A stretch of 64,000 bases of DNA from Siphonodentalium dalli. Taxonomy: Eukaryota; Mollusca; Scaphopoda; Gadilida; Siphonodentaliidae. The DNA is taken from NCBI GenBank assembly GCA_032622095.1, contig CP136061.1, forward strand, positions 64,235,127-64,299,126. Direction: 5' to 3'. The first letter of the stretch is position 1. Each line of letters starts with the position of its first letter. Below are positions 34,605 through 48,560 of this stretch, piece after piece. The position numbers were made by a program, and so were the translations under genes. The notes below the pieces were generated by a model, which was not told where the DNA came from, searched no databases, and was given only the letters and a program-made list of their open reading frames with translations.

Positions 34605-36263
34605 CCTTGGAACATGCGCTACCGCCAGTCATTGGCTTTCGGTTGGATGTACATACACCATCTTATATACAAAAATCCAACCACCCTTTATCTAATGATG
34701 AGATTATGGTTCTGCTGTCAGACCAGGGCTTGGGCCTCACTTTACACCAACGTCTAAGATAAACAGAATTGGTATAATGAAAGACTTTACAGTTTTTGAG
34801 CGCAGTTTCCTTTCACAAAAATCATGGATATTGACACAGCCGATACAGTCGAGCTAGTGTTGAAGCATCTGGCCTTCCTCACCTGAATAGCACGAGGTAG
34901 CATATTCGAGTAAATAATCACAGAGTGCATATGCTCTGGTCAGCAGAATACAGATGCAATATATCTGTTCAGACTGCCTTTTCGACTGGGATATTTAGTT
35001 TTAAGGTGGTGGGCATGATGTCACATTTAGAATTAATCTTTGTTTTTTTCGCTATAACCAATAATTTGGGTGAAATTGGTTCATTTTTATTGAAACCAAG
35101 TACTTATATTGACCTATTTCCCATTCGAACTGAAGAAACACCATATGTGTTATATATCAAAGTTGTCGGTGTATGTCAGAGACTTAACTGGACATAACTC
35201 TATTTTTCATTTAAGGTAGCAGTACACGATTTCACGGGTTGTAGGGGGTCTGAAAAATAGAAAAATAAGTATCTGGGGAGCATAACAGCCAGTGTAGCCT
35301 GTGTTAACTGTGTCATTACTGGTTTAAAGGTTTATTTATTTTACAAAACTGGGAAAGTTCTAAAAAAAAGTGAAAAATTTGGATACGCAACAGGGTTTTC
35401 GTATTCAGTGAAGGCCAACTCTGTGTTATTGGTGACAGGAAAATAGCCCGATTTCTCTCCCCTGAATTCTGTCATCTGGGTTCGCAAGACATTTTGTTCA
35501 AATTGATACGTTAACTTTTTTTTTACTTCAAATATTTCTCAGCTCTAACATAGCTCTATCAGGTGGAAGAAGCTTATTTACTGACATTCGCTCTATCATG
35601 GTCTGTTTTTGGGTTGAAAATGGCCAATTTGAGTCAAAACATTGGTAAAATTGAGCGTTTTGTGTGTGCAAACTCAAGGGGCATAACTCAATGACAAATT
35701 GTACGAAGAAGCTAAAGTATAGACAAATGATTATACCTAAAATTTCTGTCGAAATTAAAACATGCTTGATGGGACCTATGCCAAAGATAATTCCTCAGTA
35801 TTGATTTGAAGTACAGCACCCCCTCCCAGGTTGGCAAAATTGCTGGAAATCGTGTATTGCTACCTCAGACCAAAGGGTACGACCTGTAGCCCGTGCTAAA
35901 GGAAATTGTTGACGAATCACACATGCACACAAACACACACACGGATGACAGATACCAAGCCATGGCAATAGCTCAAACTTTACAAAGTAAAGTTGAGCTA
36001 AAAATGAATATTCCATGTAGTTCAGTGTGTAACGTATCTTTGACAGGAAAATTGTGAATCTATGCCAAAGGTTTTGAGTCGTATAGAATAAATGCGGTGG
36101 TGTTTCGAATCGAGCCGAATCTTGAACTGTTCACAGGTCCCTACCTCTGTTCCTCCAACAACCCGGATAATGTATAATGTTGAAATGTTGGACTAATGAC
36201 CTCAGACTTTGTCAATGAAAAGCTAAGAAACATGAATATAATGCATAATACATATTAACTCAC

Positions 36264-36413
36264 GTAGTTCACATCTGGAACCAAGCCTGTAGTACCCATC
36301 ACTACACTGACATTTGTAGTAGTCACTAGATGAGTCTCGCTTACATCCGGTATTAGTTCCAGCACACTGGTCAGTGGGTCCATTATTGGTACAGTAAGCA
36401 CCAAAATATTTCT
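36264..36413 (-). CDS. EGF-like exon (unit 3)
   Basis: Identical to units 1-2. Confidence 0.75.
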
Positions 36414-36601
36414 CTGAAGAAAGAATAGAGTTAGAATCATCAATAAAATCAGATATACGTGGTTAACCGTGGTTAATTTAAATGGGAACTGTTAAATGTT
36501 TATCATTTCAATGTTATATCGCTAGTTTGGTGTGAATAAGGTTCAAATATAACATTTCGGTTGGATGTACATACACCATCTTATATACAAACAAGCAATT
36601 C

Positions 36602-36895
36602 GTGTCAACACTCGATGCGAAGATTGCGGAACACAATGGCAGTCTAAAACAAACGTTTGACGAGGCGTTAGATGATCTGCCGCCCATGACAGAGGCGCAG
36701 TCGGGGCCAGCGAGGAAAAAGCTCCATGATAATGCCCGGGCTATCCAAGAAAAGTACCGGGAAAAACTCAATGAGTTCATAGCAGGATCGAAATCGGACA
36801 GAAGAGACAGAAGACAAAAAAGACCATACGAGAGAGAGAACCACCGAGATGACCGTCGTGACTCAACGCGGCCACGATTTTCTAAATACACATAA
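36602..36895 (+). CDS. Small basic ORF (unit 3)
   Basis: Same protein as units 1-2 (ENHRDD variant). Confidence 0.5.
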   Translation: MSTLDAKIAEHNGSLKQTFDEALDDLPPMTEAQSGPARKKLHDNARAIQEKYREKLNEFIAGSKSDRRDRRQKRPYERENHRDDRRDSTRPRFSKYT

Positions 36896-36920
36896 GGAGC
36901 AACCAGCACACAAACAAAAC

Positions 36921-36936
36921 GGCCCTTTTCAGGGCC
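36921..36936 (+). promoter_or_regulatory. Histone-type stem-loop (unit 3)
   Basis: Unchanged hairpin. Confidence 0.7.
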
Positions 36937-37356
36937 AACCAAATCTTATTAAAGTGGACTTTATAAAATTGCTATACAGTAAAAATCATTAACCTCTCTG
37001 TCTGAATGTACAGACCCGTTGGTACACTCCAACCATACTTGACATTTATCTAAATGACTCGTATATAATACATGAATTGGTGTATGGACCCCCACGGGAT
37101 ATTGGATATATGATCCACATATGCATAATATTCACCCTGCTCTCAAAAGCAATGTAGTAGCCAGGTGCTGAGTAAACCACGCCTATTAGACAGATACCCA
37201 AACTGTCAGTTTCCAGCCAACCAATGATTGAAAAGCGCCATTGCCAATAGTCATTACACTACAATACCCATCGCACAAACTATAGTGCATTACCACAGCC
37301 TTGACGCTAATATTGCAAATCATAGCCTTGGCGCTAAAATTGATAACCCCCAAACT

Positions 37357-39316
37357 ATGAGCAGGAAATTTAAACGCAAAACCAGAGTGATACAAAATCG
37401 TATAAAAACTACAAAGATGAAAAACAAGAAGGCCCAGTTTAATACCAAATCTTCTAGAGTAACTCTAGCCAAAAGTTTCATTAGGAACTTATCGAGTAAG
37501 AAGCTGGACGACTCAGAAATCATCCTACTTGGCTATGGCCTAAACTTCATACCCACTGAAAGAATAAACAGGAGAGAAATAATGCGTGATTTCGTCGCAT
37601 TCGAAAGGAAAATGCATATTAAATACCTGATTCCAAACACAGGAACTACTTGGTTTCCACATCCATTCAAAACCAAATCTAAATTTGCCCCTCCATTGGG
37701 AGGTAACGCTCTGGAAGATTATTTGTATGCTTGCAAAATACAAGTATCGGATTACAAAATACAGAAAAGGGACAATCTTAATCCTGAAATGAGGACTGCC
37801 CTCAAGAACTTGAAGAATAACGATAATATTATTATTATGAAAGCAGACAAAAATAATACTACTGTCATAATTGACATGGCTGATTACATATCAGAAGGTT
37901 TAAAACAAATGAATGACGGTATACACAATGAGGAAATACTGGAAATTGACATAAAATTAACTCACTCCAAAGTGTTCACCTTGGTACATAGGATGCACCT
38001 AGATAAATCGATAAATGATACTACTAGATAATTTTTATTCAACAGGATTGAACAACTCAACACTCCATACATATACTTCCTGATGAAAATCCACAAGATT
38101 GGGGATAAACTCAAAAACATCGACCCGGCTTTCAACGACACAGGGGTTAAAATAATACCGCCTGCGAGACCAATCATATCTCAGACAGGCAGCCCAATTG
38201 AAAAAATCGGACATTTCCTTGACTACTTTCTACAACCAATAGTCCAAAAACAACCAACTTATATAAAAGGCACAGTTGACCTTATTAATCAACTCGAAAA
38301 AATTACTGTTGAAAAAAACTCTCTACTAGTAACCTATGATATTACTAGTCTATATACGAACCTACAATTCGGTGAACTACTGGAAGCTCTAAAAATCGAC
38401 CTCGATGAATACATGGAAAACACGCTCCCAGTAAAAAGACCACCGACAAATGACTTGGTGGAGATAGCAAAACTCATTCTAGAAACCAATGAATTTACAT
38501 TTAACGGTAAATGCTTTAGACAAATCGTTGGAGCTGCCCAAGGTGCTAAACCGAGCCCTGAAATTTGCGATATAGCAATTCACAGACATATAAACCAACT
38601 GATTGAGGCATTCCCTCACAAAAACAAAATACTTTTTCATAAAAGATTCAGAGATGATGGCCTGATTATATTCAACGGGCAAACTGAGGAAATACTAGCC
38701 CTCTTTGAAATAGCAAACAAAGCACATGACTTAATTACTAAAGTTCACATTCAATATCAACCAGCAAAACTGCACATTTCTAGACCTAGATATCTACAAA
38801 GGGAAGCGATTTGAAGAAATACACATTCTGGATCTAAAATGCCACACCAAACCGACAGATTCTTTTCAATATTTACATCGGGAATCGAGTCACTCAATGA
38901 ATAACTTTAAATCATTCATCATTGGTGAATGCACGAGATACCTACGAAATTCCAACAACAAGAAGGATTTTGACATTAAACGCGGAATGTTTGCCGAGAG
39001 GCTCAGAAACAGGGGCTACAGCGCAAAAGAAATAGAACAATATTCTAATACTGTCACATTTGACAAACGAAATGAACTTTTGAAATGCAAAACAAAAAAT
39101 ATAAACAATACAAATATAAAACCGACAATGTGCACGATATACCACCCAGGCGCCAAAAGAATTGGTAATATCCTGAAGGACAACTGGGGAATTCTTTCCA
39201 AAGAAGCCTCAATGCAGGAAATATTTGAGGAACCACCACGTCTTGTCTTCCGACGTACCCATAAATTGGGTGAAATATTGTCGAAAAAACGCTCTTTATT
39301 CAATCTAAACGCCTAA
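37357..39316 (+). pseudogene. PLE reverse transcriptase, broken (unit 3)
   Basis: Carries both shared lesions and the unit 2 variants (Asn at NEEI, ATG at 38897). Confidence 0.85.
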
Positions 39317-40115
39317 CTAAGCTGCGTTCCTTAGAAGTCAAAGGTTAATATTTAGCCGGAAAATGGCCGGGAGCTGATAATTTCTCATAAAAATGCCAAG
39401 CGTCTTTAATACCGACGAGACCAGAATGCCACAACCTGTTACGTAATGGAACCGGGACTCCATGAGAAGGTCACTGAGTTCGACTCTCAAATACAGGAAC
39501 AAGAATTTCCTCAATTGCTACACTGACAGACGCTATATTTTGATCAAACAAGCTGATTCAATTTGATCAATTAATTCTTGACGCAACAGCGATAACCCTT
39601 TCACACAAAGAGACTTCAATTGTCCTAACGATTCACTAACAAGTGATTAATCACGGATCAAACTTTCACACTTGTAACATTCGCACATGTGAAGTAACCA
39701 CAAAGGGATACCGCACGTCGGGGGGCGCTATTCGGTAACATTACCAACCCAGCATGATTTTTGCTTATCACAACTCGCATTCAATCGGCTAATCTCGGAG
39801 ATTAACCAGTTTAAACTGGTTAGAATATAGGTCTATCTTAAAGCGACCCGACATGCAGTCTTCACATCGGCAGCGAACGCTGAGAGGTTGAAACTACAAA
39901 CTACAAACCATCCAACAGAATTATTGCATGAAAATTGCAAATCCAACAATCCCACATGACGTGGCGAAAACTATATACACATGGAATACATGTTAACAGA
40001 ATGATTGCATGAAATTTGCAAATCCAACAATACCACATGACGTGGCCCAAACTATATACACATGGAATACATGTTAACAGACATATAAAATGTCAACTTA
40101 TCTAATTAAATCGCC

Positions 40116-40206
40116 TGTCCCTGATGAGTAGTCGGCGAATAAAAATAGACACGAAACACTAGCTTACAGTGACTATCCAAATTTATAGCATATATAGTGT
40201 CGGGCA
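40116..40206 (+). ncRNA. Type I hammerhead ribozyme (unit 3)
   Basis: Core and stems unchanged. Confidence 0.85.
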
Positions 40207-41865
40207 CCTTGGAACATGCGCTACCGCCAGTCATTGGCTTTCGGTTGGATGTACATACACCATCTTATATACAAAAATCCAACCACCCTTTATCTAATGA
40301 TGAGATTATGGTTCTGCTGTCAGACCAGGGCTTGGGCCTCACTTTACACCAACGTCTAAGATAAACAGAATTGGTATAATGAAAGACTTTACAGTTTTTG
40401 AGCGCAGTTTCCTTTCACAAAAATCATGGATATTGACACAGCCGATACAGTCGAGCTAGTGTTGAAGCATCTGGCCTTCCTCACCTGAATAGCACGAGGT
40501 AGCATATTCGAGTAAATAATCACAGAGTGCATATGCTCTGGTCAGCAGAATACAGATGCAATATATCTGTTCAGACTGCCTTTTCGACTGGGATATTTAG
40601 TTTTAAGGTGGTGGGCATGATGTCACATTTAGAATTAATCTTTGTTTTTTTCGCTATAACCAATAATTTGGGTGAAATTGGTTCATTTTTATTGAAACCA
40701 AGTACTTATATTGACCTATTTCCCATTCGAACTGAAGAAACACCATATGTGTTATATATCAAAGTTGTCGGTGTATGTCAGAGACTTAACTGGACATAAC
40801 TCTATTTTTCATTTAAGGTAGCAGTACACGATTTCACGGGTTGTAGGGGGTCTGAAAAATAGAAAAATAAGTATCTGGGGAGCATAACAGCCAGTGTAGC
40901 CTGTGTTAACTGTGTCATTACTGGTTTAAAGGTTTATTTATTTTACAAAACTGGGAAAGTTCTAAAAAAAAGTGAAAAATTTGGATACGCAACAGGGTTT
41001 TCGTATTCAGTGAAGGCCAACTCTGTGTTATTGGTGACAGGAAAATAGCCCGATTTCTCTCCCCTGAATTCTGTCATCTGGGTTCGCAAGACATTTTGTT
41101 CAAATTGATACGTTAACTTTTTTTTTACTTCAAATATTTCTCAGCTCTAACATAGCTCTATCAGGTGGAAGAAGCTTATTTACTGACATTCGCTCTATCA
41201 TGGTCTGTTTTTGGGTTGAAAATGGCCAATTTGAGTCAAAACATTGGTAAAATTGAGCGTTTTGTGTGTGCAAACTCAAGGGGCATAACTCAATGACAAA
41301 TTGTACGAAGAAGCTAAAGTATAGACAAATGATTATACCTAAAATTTCTGTCGAAATTAAAACATGCTTGATGGGACCTATGCCAAAGATAATTCCTCAG
41401 TATTGATTTGAAGTACAGCACCCCCTCCCAGGTTGGCAAAATTGCTGGAAATCGTGTATTGCTACCTCAGACCAAAGGGTACGACCTGTAGCCCGTGCTA
41501 AAGGAAATTGTTGACGAATCACACATGCACACAAACACACACACGGATGACAGATACCAAGCCATGGCAATAGCTCAAACTTTACAAAGTAAAGTTGAGC
41601 TAAAAATGAATATTCCATGTAGTTCAGTGTGTAACGTATCTTTGACAGGAAAATTGTGAATCTATGCCAAAGGTTTTGAGTCGTATAGAATAAATGCGGT
41701 GGTGTTTCGAATCGAGCCGAATCTTGAACTGTTCACAGGTCCCTACCTCTGTTCCTCCAACAACCCGGATAATGTATAATGTTGAAATGTTGGACTAATG
41801 ACCTCAGACTTTGTCAATGAAAAGCTAAGAAACATGAATATAATGCATAATACATATTAACTCAC

Positions 41866-42015
41866 GTAGTTCACATCTGGAACCAAGCCTGTAGTACCCA
41901 TCACTACACTGACATTTGTAGTAGTCACTAGATGAGTCTCGCTTACATCCAGTATTAGTTCCAGCACACTGGTCAGTGGGTCCATTATTGGTACAGTAAG
42001 CACCAAAATATTTCT
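41866..42015 (-). CDS. EGF-like exon (unit 4)
   Basis: One difference from units 1-3: a Thr codon ACC becomes ACT, synonymous in the EGF frame although it changes the other minus-strand frame. Confidence 0.75.
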
Positions 42016-42203
42016 CTGAAGAAAGAATAGAGTTAGAATCATCAATAAAATCAGATATACGTGGTTAACCGTGGTTAATTTAAATGGGAACTGTTAAATG
42101 TTTATCATTTCAATGTTATATCGCTAGTTTGGTGTGAATAAGGTTCAAATATAACATTTCGGTTGGATGTACATACACCATCTTATATACAAACAAGCAA
42201 TTC

Positions 42204-42497
42204 GTGTCAACACTCGATGCGAAGATTGCGGAACACAATGGCAGTCTAAAACAAACGTTTGACGAGGCGTTAGATGATCTGCCGCCCATGACAGAGGCGC
42301 AGTCGGGGCCAGCGAGGAAAAAGCTCCATGATAATGCCCGGGCTATCCAAGAAAAGTACCGGGAAAAACTCAATGAGTTCATAGCAGGATCGAAATCGGA
42401 CAGAAGAGACAGAAGACAAAAAAGACCATACGAGAGAGAGAAACACCGAGATGACCGTCGCGACTCAACGCGGCCACGATTTTCTAAATACACATAA
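42204..42497 (+). CDS. Small basic ORF (unit 4)
   Basis: Asn-to-Lys change in the basic tail (EKHRDD). Confidence 0.5.
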   Translation: MSTLDAKIAEHNGSLKQTFDEALDDLPPMTEAQSGPARKKLHDNARAIQEKYREKLNEFIAGSKSDRRDRRQKRPYEREKHRDDRRDSTRPRFSKYT

Positions 42498-42522
42498 GGA
42501 GCAACCAGCACACAAACAAAAC

Positions 42523-42538
42523 GGCCCTTTTCAGGGCC
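42523..42538 (+). promoter_or_regulatory. Histone-type stem-loop (unit 4)
   Basis: Unchanged hairpin. Confidence 0.7.
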
Positions 42539-42958
42539 AACCAAATCTTATTAAAGTGGACTTTATAAAATTGCTATACAGTAAAAATCATTAACCTCTC
42601 TGTCTGAATGTACAGACCCGTTGGTACACTCCAACCATACTTGACATTTATCTAAATGACTCGTATATAATACATGAATTGGTGTATGGACCCCCACGGG
42701 ATATTGGATATATGATCCACATATGCATAATATTCACCCTGCTCTCAAAAGCAATGTAGTAGCCAGGTGCTGAGTAAACCACGCCTATTAGACAGATACC
42801 CAAACTGTCAGTTTCCAGCCAACCAATGATTGAAAAGCGCCATTGCCAATAGTCATTACACTACAATACCCATCGCACAAACTATAGTGCATTACCACAG
42901 CCTTGACGCTAATATTGCAAATCATAGCCTTGGCGCTAAAATTGATAACCCCCAAACT

Positions 42959-44918
42959 ATGAGCAGGAAATTTAAACGCAAAACCAGAGTGATACAAAAT
43001 CGTATAAAAACTACAAAGATGAAAAACAAGAAGGCCCAGTTTAATACCAAATCTTCTAGAGTAACTCTAGCCAAAAGTTTCATTAGGAACTTATCGAGTA
43101 AGAAGCTGGACGACTCAGAAATCATCCTACTTGGCTATGGCCTAAACTTCATACCCACTGAAAGAATAAACAGGAGAGAAATAATGCGTGATTTCGTCGC
43201 ATTCGAAAGGAAAATGCATATTAAATACCTGATTCCAAACACAGGAACTACTTGGTTTCCACATCCATTCAAAACCAAATCTAAATTTGCCCCTCCATTG
43301 GGAGGTAACGCTCTGGAAGATTATTTGTATGCTTGCAAAATACAAGTATCGGATTACAAAATACAGAAAAGGGACAATCTCAATCCTGAAATGAGGACTG
43401 CCCTCAAGAACTTGAAGAATAACGATAATATTATTATTATGAAAGCAGACAAAAATAATACTACTGTCATAATTGACATGGCTGATTACATATCAGAAGG
43501 TTTAAAACAAATGAATGACGGTATACACTATGAGGAAATACTGGAAATTGACATAAAATTAACTCACTCCAAAGTGCTCACCTTGGTACATAGGATGCAC
43601 CTAGAAAAATCGATAAATGATACTACTAGATAATTTTTATTCAACAGGATTGAACAACTCAACACTCCATACATATACTTCCTGATGAAAATCCACAAGA
43701 TTGGGGATAAACTCAAAAACATCGACCCGGCTTTCAACGACACAGGGGTTAAAATAATACCGCCTGCGAGACCAATCATATCTCAGACAGGCAGCCCAAT
43801 TGAAAAAATCGGACATTTCCTTGACTACTTTCTACAACCAATAGTCCAAAAACAACCAACTTATATAAAAGGCACAGTTGACCTTATTAATCAACTCGAA
43901 AAAATTACTGTTGAAAAAAACTCTCTACTAGTAACCTATGATATTACTAGTCTATATACGAACCTACAATTCGGTGAACTACTGGAAGCTCTAAAAATCG
44001 ACCTCGATGAATACATGGAAAACACGCTCCCAGTAAAAAGACCACCGACAAATGACTTGGTGGAGATAGCAAAACTCATTCTAGAAACCAATGAATTTAC
44101 ATTTAACGGTAAATGCTTTAGACAAATCGTTGGAGCTGCCCAAGGTGCTAAACCGAGCCCTGAAATTTGCGATATAGCAATTCACAGACATATAAACCAA
44201 CTGATTGAGGCATTCCCTCACAAAAACAAAATACTTTTTCATAAAAGATTCAGAGATGATGGCCTGATTATATTCAACGGGCAAACTGAGGAAATACTAG
44301 CCCTCTTTGAAATAGCAAACAAAGCACATGACTTAATTACTAAAGTTCACATTCAATATCAACCAGCAAAACTGCACATTTCTAGACCTAGATATCTACA
44401 AAGGGAAGCGATTTGAAGAAATACACATTCTGGATCTAAAATGCCACACCAAACCGACAGATTCTTTTCAATATTTACATCGGGAATCGAGTCACTCAAC
44501 GAATAACTTTAAATCATTCATCATTGGTGAATGCACGAGATACCTACGAAATTCCAACAACAAGAAGGATTTTGACATTAAACGCGGAATGTTTGCCGAG
44601 AGGCTCAGAAACAGGGGCTACAGCGCAAAAGAAATAGAACAATATTCTAATACTGTCACATTTGACAAACGAAATGAACTTTTGAAATGCAAAACAAAAA
44701 ATATAAACAATACAAATATAAAACCGACAATGTGCACGATATACCACCCAGGCGCCAAAAGAATTGGTAATATCCTGAAGGACAACTGGGGAATTCTTTC
44801 CAAAGAAGCCTCAATGCAGGAAATATTTGAGGAACCACCACGTCTTGTCTTCCGACGTACCCATAAATTGGGTGAAATATTGTCGAAAAAACGCTCTTTA
44901 TTCAATCTAAACGCCTAA
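42959..44918 (+). pseudogene. PLE reverse transcriptase, broken (unit 4)
   Basis: Both shared lesions; Tyr at YEEI, Leu and Glu variants just before the stop. Confidence 0.85.
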
Positions 44919-45717
44919 CTAAGCTGCGTTCCTTAGAAGTCAAAGGTTAATATTTAGCCGGAAAATGGCCGGGAGCTGATAATTTCTCATAAAAATGCCA
45001 AGCGTCTTTAATACCGACGAGACCAGAATGCCACAACCTGTTACGTAATGGAACCGGGACTCCATGAGAAGGTCACTGAGTTCGACTCTCAAATACAGGA
45101 ACAAGAATTTCCTCAATTGCTACACTGACAGACGCTATATTTTGATCAAACAAGCTGATTCAATTTGATCAATTAATTCTTGACGCAACAGCGATAACCC
45201 TTTCACACAAAGAGACTTCAATTGTCCTAACGATTCACTAACAAGTGATTAATCACGGATCAAACTTTCACACTTGTAACATTCGCACATGTGAAGTAAC
45301 CACAAAGGGATACCGCACGTCGGGGGGCGCTATTCGGTAACATTACCAACCCAGCATGATTTTTGCTTATCACAACTCGCATTCAATCGGCTAATCTCGG
45401 AGATTAACCAGTTTAAACTGGTTAGAATATAGGTCTATCTTAAAGCGACCCGACATGCAGTCTTCACATCGGCAGCGAACGCTGAGAGGTTGAAACTACA
45501 AACTACAAACCATCCAACAGAATTATTGCATGAAAATTGCAAATCCAACAATCCCACATGACGTGGCGAAAACTATATACACATGGAATACATGTTAACA
45601 GAATGATTGCATGAAATTTGCAAATCCAACAATACCACATGACGTGGCCCAAACTATATACACATGGAATACATGTTAACAGACATATAAAATGTCAACT
45701 TATCTAATTAAATCGCC

Positions 45718-45808
45718 TGTCCCTGATGAGTAGTCGGCGAATAAAAATAGACACGAAACACTAGCTTACAGTGACTATCCAAATTTATAGCATATATAGT
45801 GTCGGGCA
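45718..45808 (+). ncRNA. Type I hammerhead ribozyme (unit 4)
   Basis: Core and stems unchanged. Confidence 0.85.
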
Positions 45809-47467
45809 CCTTGGAACATGCGCTACCGCCAGTCATTGGCTTTCGGTTGGATGTACATACACCATCTTATATACAAAAATCCAACCACCCTTTATCTAAT
45901 GATGAGATTATGGTTCTGCTGTCAGACCAGGGCTTGGGCCTCACTTTACACCAACGTCTAAGATAAACAGAATTGGTATAATGAAAGACTTTACAGTTTT
46001 TGAGCGCAGTTTCCTTTCACAAAAATCATGGATATTGACACAGCCGATACAGTCGAGCTAGTGTTGAAGCATCTGGCCTTCCTCACCTGAATAGCACGAG
46101 GTAGCATATTCGAGTAAATAATCACAGAGTGCATATGCTCTGGTCAGCAGAATACAGATGCAATATATCTGTTCAGACTGCCTTTTCGACTGGGATATTT
46201 AGTTTTAAGGTGGTGGGCATGATGTCACATTTAGAATTAATCTTTGTTTTTTTCGCTATAACCAATAATTTGGGTGAAATTGGTTCATTTTTATTGAAAC
46301 CAAGTACTTATATTGACCTATTTCCCATTCGAACTGAAGAAACACCATATGTGTTATATATCAAAGTTGTCGGTGTATGTCAGAGACTTAACTGGACATA
46401 ACTCTATTTTTCATTTAAGGTAGCAGTACACGATTTCACGGGTTGTAGGGGGTCTGAAAAATAGAAAAATAAGTATCTGGGGAGCATAACAGCCAGTGTA
46501 GCCTGTGTTAACTGTGTCATTACTGGTTTAAAGGTTTATTTATTTTACAAAACTGGGAAAGTTCTAAAAAAAAGTGAAAAATTTGGATACGCAACAGGGT
46601 TTTCGTATTCAGTGAAGGCCAACTCTGTGTTATTGGTGACAGGAAAATAGCCCGATTTCTCTCCCCTGAATTCTGTCATCTGGGTTCGCAAGACATTTTG
46701 TTCAAATTGATACGTTAACTTTTTTTTTACTTCAAATATTTCTCAGCTCTAACATAGCTCTATCAGGTGGAAGAAGCTTATTTACTGACATTCGCTCTAT
46801 CATGGTCTGTTTTTGGGTTGAAAATGGCCAATTTGAGTCAAAACATTGGTAAAATTGAGCGTTTTGTGTGTGCAAACTCAAGGGGCATAACTCAATGACA
46901 AATTGTACGAAGAAGCTAAAGTATAGACAAATGATTATACCTAAAATTTCTGTCGAAATTAAAACATGCTTGATGGGACCTATGCCAAAGATAATTCCTC
47001 AGTATTGATTTGAAGTACAGCACCCCCTCCCAGGTTGGCAAAATTGCTGGAAATCGTGTATTGCTACCTCAGACCAAAGGGTACGACCTGTAGCCCGTGC
47101 TAAAGGAAATTGTTGACGAATCACACATGCACACAAACACACACACGGATGACAGATACCAAGCCATGGCAATAGCTCAAACTTTACAAAGTAAAGTTGA
47201 GCTAAAAATGAATATTCCATGTAGTTCAGTGTGTAACGTATCTTTGACAGGAAAATTGTGAATCTATGCCAAAGGTTTTGAGTCGTATAGAATAAATGCG
47301 GTGGTGTTTCGAATCGAGCCGAATCTTGAACTGTTCACAGGTCCCTACCTCTGTTCCTCCAACAACCCGGATAATGTATAATGTTGAAATGTTGGACTAA
47401 TGACCTCAGACTTTGTCAATGAAAAGCTAAGAAACATGAATATAATGCATAATACATATTAACTCAC

Positions 47468-47617
47468 GTAGTTCACATCTGGAACCAAGCCTGTAGTACC
47501 CATCACTACACTGACATTTGTAGTAGTCACTAGATGAGTCTCGCTTACATCCAGTATTAGTTCCAGCACACTGGTCAGTGGGTCCATTATTGGTACAGTA
47601 AGCACCAAAATATTTCT
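47468..47617 (-). CDS. EGF-like exon (unit 5)
   Basis: Identical to unit 4. Confidence 0.75.
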
Positions 47618-47805
47618 CTGAAGAAAGAATAGAGTTAGAATCATCAATAAAATCAGATATACGTGGTTAACCGTGGTTAATTTAAATGGGAACTGTTAAA
47701 TGTTTATCATTTCAATGTTATATCGCTAGTTTGGTGTGAATAAGGTTCAAATATAACATTTCGGTTGGATGTACATACACCATCTTATATACAAACAAGC
47801 AATTC

Positions 47806-48099
47806 GTGTCAACACTCGATGCGAAGATTGCGGAACACAATGGCAGTCTAAAACAAACGTTTGACGAGGCGTTAGATGATCTGCCGCCCATGACAGAGGC
47901 GCAGTCGGGGCCAGCGAGGAAAAAGCTCCATGATAATGCCCGGGCTATCCAAGAAAAGTACCGGGAAAAACTCAATGAGTTCATAGCAGGATCGAAATCG
48001 GACAGAAGAGACAGAAGACAAAAAAGACCATACGAGAGAGAGAAACACCGAGATGACCGTCGCGACTCAACGCGGCCACGATTTTCTAAATACACATAA
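47806..48099 (+). CDS. Small basic ORF (unit 5)
   Basis: Identical protein to unit 4. Confidence 0.5.
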   Translation: MSTLDAKIAEHNGSLKQTFDEALDDLPPMTEAQSGPARKKLHDNARAIQEKYREKLNEFIAGSKSDRRDRRQKRPYEREKHRDDRRDSTRPRFSKYT

Positions 48100-48124
48100 G
48101 GAGCAACCAGCACACAAACAAAAC

Positions 48125-48140
48125 GGCCCTTTTCAGGGCC
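48125..48140 (+). promoter_or_regulatory. Histone-type stem-loop (unit 5)
   Basis: Unchanged hairpin. Confidence 0.7.
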
Positions 48141-48560
48141 AACCAAATCTTATTAAAGTGGACTTTATAAAATTGCTATACAGTAAAAATCATTAACCTC
48201 TCTGTCTGAATGTACAGACCCGTTGGTACACTCCAACCATACTTGACATTTATCTAAATGACTCGTATATAATACATGAATTGGTGTATGGACCCCCACG
48301 GGATATTGGATATATGATCCACATATGCATAATATTCACCCTGCTCTCAAAAGCAATGTAGTAGCCAGGTGCTGAGTAAACCACGCCTATTAGACAGATA
48401 CCCAAACTGTCAGTTTCCAGCCAACCAATGATTGAAAAGCGCCATTGCCAATAGTCATTACACTACAATACCCATCGCACAAACTATAGTGCATTACCAC
48501 AGCCTTGACGCTAATATTGCAAATCATAGCCTTGGCGCTAAAATTGATAACCCCCAAACT

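Larger units (their letters stand above)
29023..34630 (+). repeat. Array unit 2 (5,608 bp)
   Basis: Same parts as unit 1. It keeps the unit 1 variants in the 5' third but has 6 Gs where unit 1 has 11, and has Asn for Tyr in the NEEILEID position of the reverse transcriptase, shared with unit 3 only. Confidence 0.95.
34631..40232 (+). repeat. Array unit 3 (5,602 bp)
   Basis: Mosaic: its 5' third has the variants of units 4-5 (LEL and VGV in the 34925 frame, an extra A in an A-run, 'aaactcaagg', a short CA run), while from the EGF exon onward it matches units 1-2 (ACC codon, ENHRDD, FTLVHRMHLDKS, Asn at NEEI). Confidence 0.95.
40233..45834 (+). repeat. Array unit 4 (5,602 bp)
   Basis: First unit with the right-hand haplotype throughout: ACT codon in the EGF exon, EKHRDD in the small ORF, LTLVHRMHLEKS in the reverse transcriptase. 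Confidence 0.95.
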